Positions 1-10,200 of a stretch of DNA of 64,000 nucleotides are shown one piece after another. The first letter of the stretch is position 1. Every line of letters begins with the position of its first letter. The position numbers and the translations under genes are program-made. The notes under the pieces were generated by a model, which did not search any database, was not told the origin of the DNA, and was given only the letters and a program-made list of their open reading frames with translations. Source of the DNA: Ferribacterium limneticum (lineage in GTDB: Bacteria; Pseudomonadota; Gammaproteobacteria; Burkholderiales; Rhodocyclaceae); the NCBI RefSeq assembly GCF_020510625.1, contig NZ_CP075191.1, positions 2,518,001 to 2,582,000 of the forward strand, read 5' to 3'.

Positions 1-225
1 CTGTTGAAAATGCTGCACGAAATCCGAGAGATGAAAATCGACCTTGCTCGCCGCTCCCTGAAGATGGCTCTCCAGCAATTTTCCCAGCGTTTGGCCGATA
101 TGTTCGGCTGCCTGCAATTCTCGTTCGCGCGATTGATGAAGATCTTTAGCGACCCATCCGAACAGGGATAGACATAGGAGCGCAACCAGCAGCACACCAG
201 AATGCAAAGAAAAATTCGCCGCCAT
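1..225 (-). CDS. N-terminus of a membrane sensor protein (cut by window edge)
   Basis: Reading leftwards from an ATG at 225 there are 75 open codons running off the window edge. The product begins with a short hydrophilic stretch, then one hydrophobic segment (about residues 7-24, LHSGVLLVALLCLSLFGWV), followed by a charged helix rich in Glu, Gln and His. This is the usual start of a CACHE/PDC-type extracytoplasmic sensor (histidine kinase or diguanylate cyclase). A purine-rich stretch (GGGGGGGAG) lies just before the ATG. The domain that would decide its class is outside the window, so only 'membrane sensor' is supported. Confidence 0.55.
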   Translation of the reverse strand, partial: MAANFSLHSGVLLVALLCLSLFGWVAKDLHQSRERELQAAEHIGQTLGKLLESHLQGAASKVDFHLSDFVQHFQQ

Positions 226-649
226 CTCCCCCCCTGATTGAGCTTAAGCACTCATTTTTTCAGTCTACCACGCGAAACTTGGGTATCCAGGCGAATAAAT
301 CACGTTTGCATCGCTTGACGAGACAGTGTCTGAGCCGATGTTACCAATCGCCTGGACAGCCCTGCCCGCAGCGAGCCGGGCAGCACACCATCGAAAAAGG
401 TAGGTGAAATGGCGGGTAGAAATGCAAAACGGCCCGAGAAGGGCCGTTTTGCATCGAATTCTGGCGGAGGAGGCGTCCCCACACTTAGCATCCAAAACGA
501 TCCGCCAAACTCTTTAACCACCACTTGTTTACCTCTACTATTCATAGTGTTACACAGAAAATAGTACAATAGCGTCCACAGAAATCTACCGAAATCCCCC
601 TGCAATGTGGTGGGCTAAATGGTGGGCTGAAACATACACAAAGGATGCT
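226..649. other. Gene-free stretch before the integrase, probable attachment region
   Basis: About 420 bases with no convincing gene. It contains one perfect 14-bp hairpin (422-454) and then AT-richer sequence leading to the integrase. Integrases of this family usually sit next to their attachment site, so attL is expected here, but no tRNA 3' end could be recognised and no matching direct repeat was found near 11.4-12.2 kb. Confidence 0.4.
422..454. terminator. Perfect 14-bp hairpin, bidirectional terminator-like
   Basis: ATGCAAAACGGCCC and its exact reverse complement are separated by the 5-base loop GAGAA. Each arm carries an A4/T4 run next to the GC core, the form of a bidirectional intrinsic terminator. 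It lies between the leftward sensor gene and the rightward integrase. Confidence 0.6.
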
Positions 650-1897
650 ATGTCACTCACTGCCAAAGAAATCGAACACGCCAAACCGGGAATGCACGCG
701 GATGGCAACGGCCTGTATCTGCGCGTCCAGGAACGCGGTACCAAAAGCTGGATATTCCGTTTCCAGCTCAACGGCAAGCGGCGGGAAATGGGCATTGGCA
801 CACTGGCAGATCATCCCGCAAAATCCGCTCGCGGAAAGGCGGCTGAACTGGGGGCAATGGTTCGCTCAGGGATCGACCCCATCAACCAGCGTGAGCAAGC
901 TCAAGCCGAGGCCATTGCTGCACTCAAGGCATCCCAAGCAAAAGCCATTTCCTTCGACATAGCGGCTGCCGAATATATCAAGACGCACAAGGCAGCATGG
1001 AAGAATACCAAGCATGCCCAGCAATGGGAGAACACCCTCGCTGCCTACGCTTCCCCCGTCATCGGCAGCAAACCGATTGACGAGATCACGACCGAAGACG
1101 TGCTGCAAATCCTCAAACCGATCTGGACCACCAAGACAGAAACAGCAAGCCGCCTGCGCTCCCGGATCGAATTGATCCTCTCATATGGCAAGGCCATGAA
1201 ATGGCGACAAGGAGAAAACCCTGCCTTGTGGCGCGGACATCTCGATGCACTCCTGCCCCCGGCAGCCAAGCTCAAGAAAGTACGGCATCACCCCGCCCTG
1301 CCTTATGTGCAGATCAGCACCTTCATGAAGGAATTGCGGAAGATACCCGGCTCCGGCGCCAGAGCGCTGGAGTTTGCCATTCTGACTGCAACCCGTTCAG
1401 GTGAAGTCCGCTTAGCTACGTGGCGTGAAATCGAACTGGACAAAAAACTCTGGACTGTCCCGGCTGACCGCATGAAGGCCAACCGGGAACATTGGGTTCC
1501 ACTTTCCCGGCAGGCCATAGCCCTGGTCGAAGCCTTACCGAAGTTTGAGGATTGCCCTTACCTGTTCCCCGGCCCACGGGATCAAAAGCCGCTCTCAGAT
1601 ATGACGCTGACAGCAGTCGTTCGCCGGATGAATACCACGGAGGATGAAGCCCCCATGCCGTGGATAGATCCCAAGAACGGAGACAGCATCGTGCCGCACG
1701 GTTTCCGCAGTACGTTTCGCGATTGGTCAGCAGAGGTGGGGCACTACCCGAGGGACCTGGCAGAACATGCCCTGGCGCACAGTCTTCCTGACAAGGTCGA
1801 GGCTGCTTATCAACGCGGCACCATGCTGGAGCGTCGAGCGCCGATGATGCAGGATTGGGCGGATTATATTGATCGGAAAGATGAACCGGTGGGGTGA
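650..1897 (+). CDS. Tyrosine recombinase (P4-type integrase)
   Basis: A 415-residue site-specific recombinase of the P4/CP4-57 class that integrates and excises genomic islands. The N-terminal DUF4102 arm-binding domain is plain (SLTAKEIEHAKPGMHADGNG, then GLYLRVQERGTKSWIFRF). The catalytic domain shows Arg in TATRSGEVR, the His-x-x-Arg box PHGFRSTFRDW, a second His in EHALAHSLPDK and the nucleophile Tyr in EAAYQRG, so it looks intact. The ATG at 650 is preferred over one at 605 because AAAGG lies upstream and family proteins begin with this motif. It opens a signalling gene block whose far end carries an unrelated integrase remnant, as expected for a mobile island. Confidence 0.9.
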   Translation: MSLTAKEIEHAKPGMHADGNGLYLRVQERGTKSWIFRFQLNGKRREMGIGTLADHPAKSARGKAAELGAMVRSGIDPINQREQAQAEAIAALKASQAKAISFDIAAAEYIKTHKAAWKNTKHAQQWENTLAAYASPVIGSKPIDEITTEDVLQILKPIWTTKTETASRLRSRIELILSYGKAMKWRQGENPALWRGHLDALLPPAAKLKKVRHHPALPYVQISTFMKELRKIPGSGARALEFAILTATRSGEVRLATWREIELDKKLWTVPADRMKANREHWVPLSRQAIALVEALPKFEDCPYLFPGPRDQKPLSDMTLTAVVRRMNTTEDEAPMPWIDPKNGDSIVPHGFRSTFRDWSAEVGHYPRDLAEHALAHSLPDKVEAAYQRGTMLERRAPMMQDWADYIDRKDEPVG

Positions 1898-1899
1898 TG

Positions 1900-1921
1900 A
1901 AGCGTGGGATTACGCTTTTTT
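1900..1921 (+). terminator. Intrinsic terminator after the integrase
   Basis: A 6-bp stem AAGCGT/ACGCTT with loop GGGATT, followed by a T run, begins 3 bases after the integrase stop codon. Confidence 0.6.
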
Positions 1922-2525
1922 GATTCAACGGTTTTCCTGAGGGTACCGCCCGCCTATGGAAAAATTTCTGATGAATACGACCTTAAGAGAAAAGCGCTCG
2001 ACACCGACCGTGAATCCGACATAAATGCGATACAAGAAAGTTATTTTAAAAAACTAAAGGAACTTGAACAGACGGATCGGGTGGGGAAGTTCCGATTGAT
2101 TCCAGAATACGCCCCTGGCGGGTATTTCGTTAGAAGCAGGAATGAGAAATAGGAATGCAGAAGAACAATCGATTCCGAAAAATACGCCAACGAACATCGC
2201 CGATTGGGAAAAACTTCGCGAAGATAGGGCCTTCCCTCTTGATCAACCTAACCGCCTATCCGTCGATGTCCACTGTACCGTCAGGCTTTGTCCTTGACGC
2301 GAGGTAGCGCAGGATCTCATCAATGTAAATTTACAGAAGTTCCACGCACACGATGCCCTCCAGGCCTGCCTGCAAGCCCTCACACTCTTCCTTCATGTAA
2401 GGCGTCTGTTTGTGTAGCCCCCCCCCGCCAGGGGAGACGCAAGTTGGCTTCGAAGAAGAGTTCACTGATATCTCTGTATCGCCCTGATACTATTGACATC
2501 AATTACGACGACCAGCGAGGTGCCT
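1922..2525. other. Gene-poor gap between integrase and histidine kinase
   Basis: About 600 bases, noticeably AT-richer up to 2150 than the flanks. An open frame to 2152 (last residues RSRNEK) has no credible start: its only upstream start codon lies inside the terminator. It may be the tail of a decayed gene. Nothing else is recognisable apart from a C9 tract near 2420. Confidence 0.4.
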
Positions 2526-4277
2526 ATGAAAGTCCGGGCGAGCATTACAGCTTGGTTGCTGTTGCTGGTACTTCTACCAACGCTAACCTTGCTCTTGTTC
2601 TCGGTCTATTCCTCGTATCGCTATGCCGAGGAGCGCCGCATTGCGATTGAAACAGCGCTGGTGCAGAGAGGTGATGCGCTGGCATCGGAGGTTCGCGACC
2701 GCTTGGCCAAGTCGCTCGGTTATGTGCAAAGCCTCTCTATTTCCAATGCAGCAAAGGCAGGTGATATAGAAGGGCTTTATAGATATGCGCGCCGCATCCA
2801 GGAACTGGACACGGATATTGCAGCCATATCGCTCATCGCCCCGGACAACCGGATGGTTTTCCTGACCCTGCGCCCATTCGGCCAGCAATTTCCGACCAGC
2901 GACATTCCGGCTGTTCGAAAAGTATTTGAAACTGGCAAACCGGTACTTTCTGCACCATTCAAATCGCCAATCAGCGATCGGACCGTCGTCGCCCTTGGTG
3001 TGCCAGTCATTCGCGATGGCGAGGTGGCCTATTGTTTGCGTGCCGTCATTAGCACAACGGTGCTGAATGCCCTTCTGCAGCCTAGCCAGTTGCCGGATGG
3101 CTGGATCGCTTCCTTGATCGGCGCGGATGGAATTCTGGTCGCACGTTCGCACTCGCCAGAGCGTTATGTCGGTCAGGCAGGCCCTCCTCTGCTCATTGAG
3201 GCAATGGAAAAGAAAACTGCTGGTGTATGGGATGGCATCAGTAAAGAGGGGGTCCCTACACGCACCATTCTCCGGCCAATTGGAGAATGGGGGTGGTATC
3301 TCTCCTTGGGGGTACCGAAGGACTTGCTTCTGGAACCGCTCAAACAGGAGGTGCTGGTAAATGTCCTCTGGGGGGTATCTCTGCTGCTGATTGGTTTGGG
3401 TTCTGCGGTGGTCGTTTCCCGGCGCATTGCCAAGTCATTGCGTCAAACCGTTGATGCTACCAAGGCGGTTCTCGGCGGGGCGTCACCACCAGTGCACTCA
3501 ACCGGCATTGTCGAACTGGATCAGATGCGAGACACACTGACCGAAGTCGATGAGTACGGCCGTCTCCTCGAACAGCAGGTTTCGGTAAGAACCCGCGAAT
3601 TGGTCGAAGCCAAGGAGCGGATTGCCAGTTTCGCGACACAACTGGAGGATTCGGTTGAAGCGGAACGGCAACGTATTTCACGCGAGGTCCACGATCAGAT
3701 TGGCGCCGTTCTGACCGGTATCAAGATGATTTTCCGTGGCCTTCCCAAAGGAACTTTGGCTGAGCCACAGGAAAAGGGGCTGCTTGAAGCACTCGATGTT
3801 GGCGTCGCAACGGCAAGACGCATTGCCGCAGAGCTCCGCCCTCCGTTGATTGATGACCTTGGTTTGCAAGCTGCGGCAGAGCAACTGCTGGAAACATCAC
3901 TACGTCCGGTTCGGGTGCTGTACAGCGTCAATCTCGAAGATTGTGATTGTTTGTCCAAACGTCAGACGCTCGGGGTTTATAGAATCATCCAGGAGGCTTG
4001 CACCAATGTAGTACGCCACTCCGGGGCTGCCCGCTTTGTCGTTCAAGGGGCGCTCGCCGATGGCGAAATCTATGAAATCTCCATGATCGATGATGGTGTC
4101 GGTATGCAAGACGGAGCGACACGCAAAGTGACGCTGGGTATGGCGGGGATGCTGGAGCGCGCCGAACTCATGGGGGGCAGGTTGACTTATACAAGTACGC
4201 CCCATCATGGCGTTACACTAAGTCTTGTCCTGCCTGTTACTGCTGAAAAGTTGTCCGATGAAAATTCTGCTGCTTGA
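2526..4277 (+). CDS. NarX/UhpB-type sensor histidine kinase with CACHE domain
   Basis: A 583-residue membrane kinase. TM1 is at about residues 6-26, a periplasmic double-CACHE-like sensor spans about 30-275, and TM2 at about 280-300 leads into a HAMP-like linker and coiled coil. The HisKA_3 dimerisation box has its phospho-accepting His at about 389 in SREVHDQIGAVLTGIKM. The ATPase domain follows, with the N-box in IIQEACTNVVRHS and a glycine box in IDDGVGM. The ATG at 2526 is chosen over one 33 bases upstream because GAGG precedes it at good spacing. Its 3' end overlaps the response regulator by 20 bases, so the two form a coupled two-component pair. The ligand is unknown. Confidence 0.88.
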   Translation: MKVRASITAWLLLLVLLPTLTLLLFSVYSSYRYAEERRIAIETALVQRGDALASEVRDRLAKSLGYVQSLSISNAAKAGDIEGLYRYARRIQELDTDIAAISLIAPDNRMVFLTLRPFGQQFPTSDIPAVRKVFETGKPVLSAPFKSPISDRTVVALGVPVIRDGEVAYCLRAVISTTVLNALLQPSQLPDGWIASLIGADGILVARSHSPERYVGQAGPPLLIEAMEKKTAGVWDGISKEGVPTRTILRPIGEWGWYLSLGVPKDLLLEPLKQEVLVNVLWGVSLLLIGLGSAVVVSRRIAKSLRQTVDATKAVLGGASPPVHSTGIVELDQMRDTLTEVDEYGRLLEQQVSVRTRELVEAKERIASFATQLEDSVEAERQRISREVHDQIGAVLTGIKMIFRGLPKGTLAEPQEKGLLEALDVGVATARRIAAELRPPLIDDLGLQAAAEQLLETSLRPVRVLYSVNLEDCDCLSKRQTLGVYRIIQEACTNVVRHSGAARFVVQGALADGEIYEISMIDDGVGMQDGATRKVTLGMAGMLERAELMGGRLTYTSTPHHGVTLSLVLPVTAEKLSDENSAA

Positions 4278-4896
4278 AGACCATCCTATCGTTCGCATTG
4301 GCGTTCGCCAACTCATCCTCCAGCGTTGGCCAGACGCCGAGGTAGTCGAGGCGGAAACCCTTGCGGCAGCGTTGGAGCTGGCTCGCCGTGATGGCTTGCT
4401 GGCAGCCGTCGTCGATCTGAATCTGCCGGATGCAGAAGGTTTGGAGAGCGTTTCCCAATTGCGTAAAGCAGCGCCCCATCTGCGCATTCTTGTTCTGAGC
4501 CTGAATGCAGAGACGGCCTATGCAACCCGCGCCCTACAAATGGGGGCAGCCGGTTACCTCAACAAGGATAGAGCCGCCGAAGAACTGGTGACAGCCCTGG
4601 AGAGGGTGATGGCCGGCGGACGCTATATCACGGACACCCTGGCCGAGCGACTGGCCGACCTGATGGCGGGAGAGTCGTCCAAAGCCCCGCACGAAGATCT
4701 GTCGGCACAAGAGCACCGCGTCCTGGTGCAATTGGCCGAAGGCAAGCGGCTGACAGAAATTGGCGAGCTGATGCATTTGTCGCCCAAGACAGTAACGACC
4801 TACAAAACCCGTATCTTCGAAAAGCTGGAGGTTTCCAGCAATGCCGAACTGATTCGTTACTGCATCAGCCATGGGCTGATCGCCGACATCAAGTAG
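4258..4896 (+). CDS. NarL/FixJ-family response regulator
   Basis: A 212-residue DNA-binding response regulator. The receiver domain (1-120) has the acidic pair in LLEDHP, the phosphorylated Asp at 53 in AAVVDLNLPDAEG, Ser in VLSLNAE and the conserved Lys in YLNKDRAAEE. The LuxR-type helix-turn-helix is at about 148-205 (LSAQEHRVLVQLAEGK, then LSPKTVTTYKTRIFEKL). The ATG at 4258 lies inside the 3' end of the kinase gene, which implies translational coupling. It should be the output of that kinase. Target promoters cannot be read from the sequence. Confidence 0.9.
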   Translation: MKILLLEDHPIVRIGVRQLILQRWPDAEVVEAETLAAALELARRDGLLAAVVDLNLPDAEGLESVSQLRKAAPHLRILVLSLNAETAYATRALQMGAAGYLNKDRAAEELVTALERVMAGGRYITDTLAERLADLMAGESSKAPHEDLSAQEHRVLVQLAEGKRLTEIGELMHLSPKTVTTYKTRIFEKLEVSSNAELIRYCISHGLIADIK

Positions 4897-5013
4897 GCTT
4901 TCCCCTACGCACGAATCCGGCAAGCCCTAGGCCGACATCAGGGCAACCCGGCATATTTTTGACAGGGCATCGGCAACACTGCAAGCGTCAATTAACGCCT
5001 GCAGGAAATAGCC

Positions 5014-7209
5014 ATGAAGCTTGTCATCGTCGAAGACTCCGAACTCATTCGGAACCAACTGGCACACCTGCTGGCCCAGCAGCCGCGCTTTTCGATCATC
5101 GGCACCGCCACCGAAGAAGGCGAAGCCGTCAATCTGATCCTCAGCACCAATCCGGATGCGGTGCTGCTCGATCTTTCCCTGGCACCCGGCAGTGGGGTTC
5201 AGGTATTGAAACGTATCCGGGAAGCAGGCTGTGGCGCCCGGGTCCTGATCCTGACCAATAACACCGGCCAAGCCTTGCGGCTTGCCTGCGAGGAATTGGG
5301 CGCCAATGGTTTTTTCGATAAAACCCTGGAGTACGAGACCTGCCTGGAAAAACTGAATGCCTGGCTCCCCCCGTTGCCTGGCAACGAAGCCCGGCGTTTG
5401 GAAATGCTTCATGGCACCCATTTGCTGGATACCCAGGAACAGGAGGTGTTCGATAACCTGACCCGCCTGGCCGCCGAAATCGCTGATGTGCCGATTGCTC
5501 TGATCTCGCTGGTCGATGCCGACCGCCAATGGTTTCTTTCGCATACCGGAACATCCCTAAGAGAAACCTCGCGCTCGGTCTCGTTCTGCGCCCACGCGAT
5601 TCTGAGGAATGAAATGCTGGAAGTACCGGATGCGCTTGCTGATCCACGCTTCCAGGACAATCCGCTGGTCATCGGCGCCACCCACATCCGGTTCTATGCG
5701 GGTGTGCCGCTAGTCCTCGCATCAGGTGAGGCACTGGGTACGCTCTGTGTCATAGACGACAAGCCCAGGCAGCTTTCCGATACTCAGCGGCGAGCCCTCA
5801 AGACATTGGCTAGTAGCGCCATTGCCGAGATTGAACTGCGCCGCCGGATCATCTATCTGGAGCAGGAATCCGAGCGGCGTCGGGTTGCCGAAGCACACAT
5901 CCTGCATTTGGCCACCCGTGACCCGCTGACTGCCTTACCAAACCGGGCTACCTTCCGCGATCGCCTGGATCAGCATGTTCGCTTCGCCCTGCGGCGCAAC
6001 GCCAATCTGGGCGTGCTGTTCATCGATCTCGATGGCTTCAAACCCATCAACGATACGCTTGGGCATGATGTCGGCGATGACGCACTGGTCATCGTGGCAG
6101 AGCGACTCAATGCCTGCCTGCGCGGTTCGGATACCGTGGCCCGTCTGGGCGGGGACGAATTCGCTGTCGTCCTGCCGGATATTTCTGGCAGTGCCGAAGC
6201 CCTGCAGGTCGCCGGCAAGATCATTGCGGCGCTGGAAGAACCCGTCTTGGCCAAGGGCCACAAGCTTCATCTCAGTGCCAGTATCGGGGCCTCAATCTTC
6301 CCCGAGCACGGTCGTCTGGGCGATCAGTTGCTGCGCCATGCCGACCTCGCTATGTATCGTGCCAAACAGAGCGGCGGCCATCGTTCCTGCCTCTATTCGA
6401 AAGAACTGAGCGACCGTGCCGAGGAAATGCAGGCACTGGACAACGATCTGCGCGAAGGCTTAAAGCGCGACGAACTACTACTTCATTTTCAGCCGCAAAC
6501 GGTATTGGGCGACGGCAAGCTCTGTGGTGTCGAGGCCCTGTTGCGCTGGCGCCATCCGCATTTCGGCATCTTGCCGCCGGATCATTTCATTCCATTGGCC
6601 GAACAGCGGGGTTTCATCAGCGAACTGACCCGCAAGGCGCTTGACCTAGCCCTTGCCCAGTTAAAAGCCTGGGATGTCAGTGGATTTCATGTGCCCAAGA
6701 TGGCAGTGAATATCTCGCCGAGCGAAATTCGGGCCGACTTTCCGGACATGGTCGAAGCCGCCTTGGCGCGGCATGGGCTCGACCCTCATCGCCTTGAACT
6801 GGAAATCACCGAATCGACGCTGACGGCAGACGGCATTGAAACGATGCAAATGCTGAATCACCTGCGTGCGCTCGGGATCAGTATTTCGGTCGATGACTTC
6901 GGGGTCGGTTATTCCTCCTTGGCCCAATTGCATCGCCTGCCCATCGACTGCCTGAAAATCGATCGCAGTTTCATTCAGGATCTTGAAACCTCAGCCTGCG
7001 ACCGGGCCATCGTCCAGGCCGTGATCACCATGGCGGACGCCCTGGGGCTTCGCACTGTCGCAGAAGGGATCGAGAAGGAAGAGCAAATCGGCATCCTGGA
7101 GAACCTCGGTTGCCAATGCGCCCAAGGCTTTTTTGTTTGCAGACCAGCACCGGCCTCAGAGGCCGAAACCTGGATGCGCAACTTTCTTGCTGCCGGGGAG
7201 GCGCCATGA
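5014..7209 (+). CDS. REC-GAF-GGDEF-EAL cyclic-di-GMP regulator
   Basis: A 731-residue soluble protein with four domains. REC (1-120) has phospho-acceptor Asp53 in AVLLDLSLAPGS. GAF spans about 130-290. GGDEF has an intact signature at 379-383 (ARLGGDEFAVVL), so cyclase activity is possible. EAL starts at Glu507 in EALLRWRHP and keeps the catalytic surroundings (EITES, VDDFGVGYSSL, KIDRSF), so phosphodiesterase activity is also possible. The protein could therefore switch between making and degrading c-di-GMP in response to phosphorylation. Its stop overlaps the start of the hybrid kinase (ATGA), so that kinase is a likely phosphodonor. Confidence 0.9.
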   Translation: MKLVIVEDSELIRNQLAHLLAQQPRFSIIGTATEEGEAVNLILSTNPDAVLLDLSLAPGSGVQVLKRIREAGCGARVLILTNNTGQALRLACEELGANGFFDKTLEYETCLEKLNAWLPPLPGNEARRLEMLHGTHLLDTQEQEVFDNLTRLAAEIADVPIALISLVDADRQWFLSHTGTSLRETSRSVSFCAHAILRNEMLEVPDALADPRFQDNPLVIGATHIRFYAGVPLVLASGEALGTLCVIDDKPRQLSDTQRRALKTLASSAIAEIELRRRIIYLEQESERRRVAEAHILHLATRDPLTALPNRATFRDRLDQHVRFALRRNANLGVLFIDLDGFKPINDTLGHDVGDDALVIVAERLNACLRGSDTVARLGGDEFAVVLPDISGSAEALQVAGKIIAALEEPVLAKGHKLHLSASIGASIFPEHGRLGDQLLRHADLAMYRAKQSGGHRSCLYSKELSDRAEEMQALDNDLREGLKRDELLLHFQPQTVLGDGKLCGVEALLRWRHPHFGILPPDHFIPLAEQRGFISELTRKALDLALAQLKAWDVSGFHVPKMAVNISPSEIRADFPDMVEAALARHGLDPHRLELEITESTLTADGIETMQMLNHLRALGISISVDDFGVGYSSLAQLHRLPIDCLKIDRSFIQDLETSACDRAIVQAVITMADALGLRTVAEGIEKEEQIGILENLGCQCAQGFFVCRPAPASEAETWMRNFLAAGEAP

Positions 7210-10200
7210 ACCTCAGAATCCGCCTGATCCTGCTCTGGGCAGGGCTATTTCTTCTTTATGTGATTCTGGCGACCAAGCTTTGGAGCGACTATCACGAGTC
7301 GGAAAAGAAGATGTTCGTTTCGGTACGTAACTATTCATTGCTGCTGGCCGAGCAGGCCAATGGCGGCTTCAAGGCAGCCGACCTGGCCCTGCAGGGTGTG
7401 AGCAACGACCCGCGGTTTCGGCAATTCCTGGTGGAGCAGCGCGTTGGGCGCCAAGACAGTGACAAAGTGGCGCTCAATCAAAGCCTGATGGCCTTCCTGA
7501 AAACGCTTTCCGGGGCCGTCAATATTTTCATCAGCGATGCCGAAGGGAATTTGCTTCTGGGTGCCATCGGCGCCCCCGAAGGAACCAATATTTCCGACCG
7601 GGATTACTTCCGCCAACTATCGATCTCGCCGACCGGTGACACCGTTTTCTCGGAAACCATCAAAGGGCGCACCAGTGGCAAAAGGTCGTTGCAGATGGCA
7701 CGTCGCCTTCTGGGTGAGGATGGAGAGTTCTTGGGGGTAGTCGGTGTCAGTATCGGCATTGAAGAACAATTCTCCCGTTTTTATGGCTCCATTGATTGGC
7801 CGGAGGGTACAGCCATTTCCCTGTGGAGCCAGCAACAGCGACTGTTGATGCGCTATCCGATGTTGCCCGATCAGATTGGCAAACAATCCACCGGCAATTT
7901 GTTGGGCGGAGCCGCGCATTTATGGTCTGGCAACAGCGTTGAAGTCGGGCCTTCCGAATTTGACGGCCAGATTCGGGCACGGGCATTGCAGAAACTGGGC
8001 AATTATCCGATCAGCGCTATCGTTGCCGTACCGCGTGAGCAATATTTAGCCAACTGGAAGACAACGCTGGCGGTGGCCGGCCTGATCGGTGGCGTGGCTT
8101 TCCTTGCTGCCTGCCTGTTGACGGTGCTTTTGCTTCGTCAGAAAAAGAGTGCGGACGCACTGGTACGGGAGCGGAAACAGCACAGCGAACAACTTGAGTC
8201 CTACGGAAAGATAGTCCGTTCGAGCCAAACCGCCTTGATCTTGCTGTCTCCCAATTTGCGCTGCGTGATCGCAAACCCGGCGATCGGCAACCTGCTCGAA
8301 TGCGATGCCGATAAACTGGTTGGCAAGCCGATTCTGGACTTGTTTCCGGACCCGGCGCGCAACACGATTCTGCAAGAGGTGCAGGCCAGCCTGCTCGGTG
8401 AGAACCGGAAAGTCCAGATCGAGTTCGAGGGCGCCGACGGCATGAGTTTCTATACGCTGGAAACATCACCTTTCTTCAACGGCGGCACGGTCAGCGGGAT
8501 CGTACTCAGTTTGCGCGACATCACCGTTCAATGCCTTGCCGAAACCGCCTTGCAGCAGCGGGAGACGGAGCTTAAGGCAATTTTTGATTGCGAGCCGGAT
8601 TGTGTGAAGGTATTCGATCTTGAGGGGCGCCTGCGCAAGATCAACCCGGCCGGCATTGAGATGATCGAGGCGGACAATCTGGATCATGCCTTGGCAATCT
8701 GGATTGAGGAGCTTGTCGTCAGTGAAGATCGTGAGGCCTACCTGGCATTTTCTTCACAGGTGCTTGGTGGTCTGAGTGGGGTATTGCAGTACCGAGCCAT
8801 CGGGCTGAAGGGCTCGCCCCGTCATGTTGAAACCAATGCTGCACCACTGCTTGGCCCGGGTGGGCAGATCGTCGGCATTCTCGCTATATCGCGTGATATT
8901 TCCCGGCAAAAAGAAACCGAATTGCAACTGGAAAGCACGCTTGAAGAACAACAGGCGATGCTCGATAACGGTATCGTTGGGCTCGTCAAGCTTAGAAAAC
9001 GCCACTTCGTCTGGGCCAATAGCGCTTGCGAAAACCTGTTGGGCTATTCGGTCGATGAAATGATCGGCCAATCAACCGAGATACTTTTTACTGATCAGGA
9101 TACAAACAGGCGTGTTTTGGCCGCCTATGTGCATTTGGCCAATGGCGAAATATGGCGCGGAAAAGTGCCGCTGCTGCACCGGGATGGTAGCAAGCGCTGG
9201 TTCCTGCTTGGCGGCAGCCAACTGCGCAATGGCGATTCGCTGTGGGCACTGGTCGATATCACCGCCCAACAGTCTGCCGAGGAACAATTGCGCCGTTCCT
9301 ACCTGGCCATCGAGCAGAGCCCGGACGGCATCATGATTACCAATACGAAGCCGGAGATCGAGTACGTCAATCGGGCCTTCTCGGAAACGACAGGTTATCG
9401 GCTGGACGAGTTGCTTGGGAAGAACCCGAATGTCCTCAACTCGGGGAAGACAGCTTCGGCAACCTATGCCAGCCTGTGGCAAACGCTTTTGGCTGGCCAG
9501 GTCTGGCGCGGGGAATTCATCAACCGGACCAAGGATGGCCAAGACTACATTTCACAGGAAATCATCACGCCGGTTCGGCAATCCGACGGCGAGATCACGC
9601 ACTACCTGGCAATCAAGGAAGATGTCACGGAACAAAGGCAAATTGACGAGCAGCTAAAGTCCTATCAGGAAAATCTGGAGCAAATGGTTCAGAACCGCAC
9701 TGCGGAGCTTGATTCGCTCTATAACCAGGCACCCTGCGGCTATCTCTCCTTCGATGCTGAGGACCGGATTACTGCGATCAATGACACTGCGCTGGGGCTC
9801 CTGGGCTACGAGCGCTCCGAAGTGGCTGGCTCGCTAAAGGTGCGGGATTTGTTGGCCTCCTATGAGACAGAAAGATACGAAGAGCGCCTGAAAGTCTTGT
9901 TGGGCATGGGTGTCGCCCATGACCAGGACTACGATTTTCTGCGCAAGGATGGTTCGATATTCCCTGCACTCGTGAGCATTGAGATCGTACGCGATGAGAA
10001 CGGACAATTCGTCGCCATACGCGCCACATTCAATGACAATCGCGAGAGGCAGGCCAAGGAGAGGCAGATGAACTCCCTGAATCTCGAACTGGCGCAGCGG
10101 GCAGATGAGGCCATTCAGGAGAGCGATGCCAAGAGCTCATTCCTTGCCAACATGAGCCACGAGATTCGTACGCCACTCAACGCCATCATCGGCATGAGCC

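Noticed and set aside
455..500. Possible tRNA 3' end as integrase attachment site
   Set aside because: TGGCGGAGGAGG looks faintly like a reversed acceptor stem, but no cloverleaf could be completed and no second copy was found at the island's right end.
1904..2152. Small 82-codon open frame after the integrase
   Set aside because: Its start lies inside the integrase terminator and no ribosome-binding site or family match is visible; at most a gene remnant.
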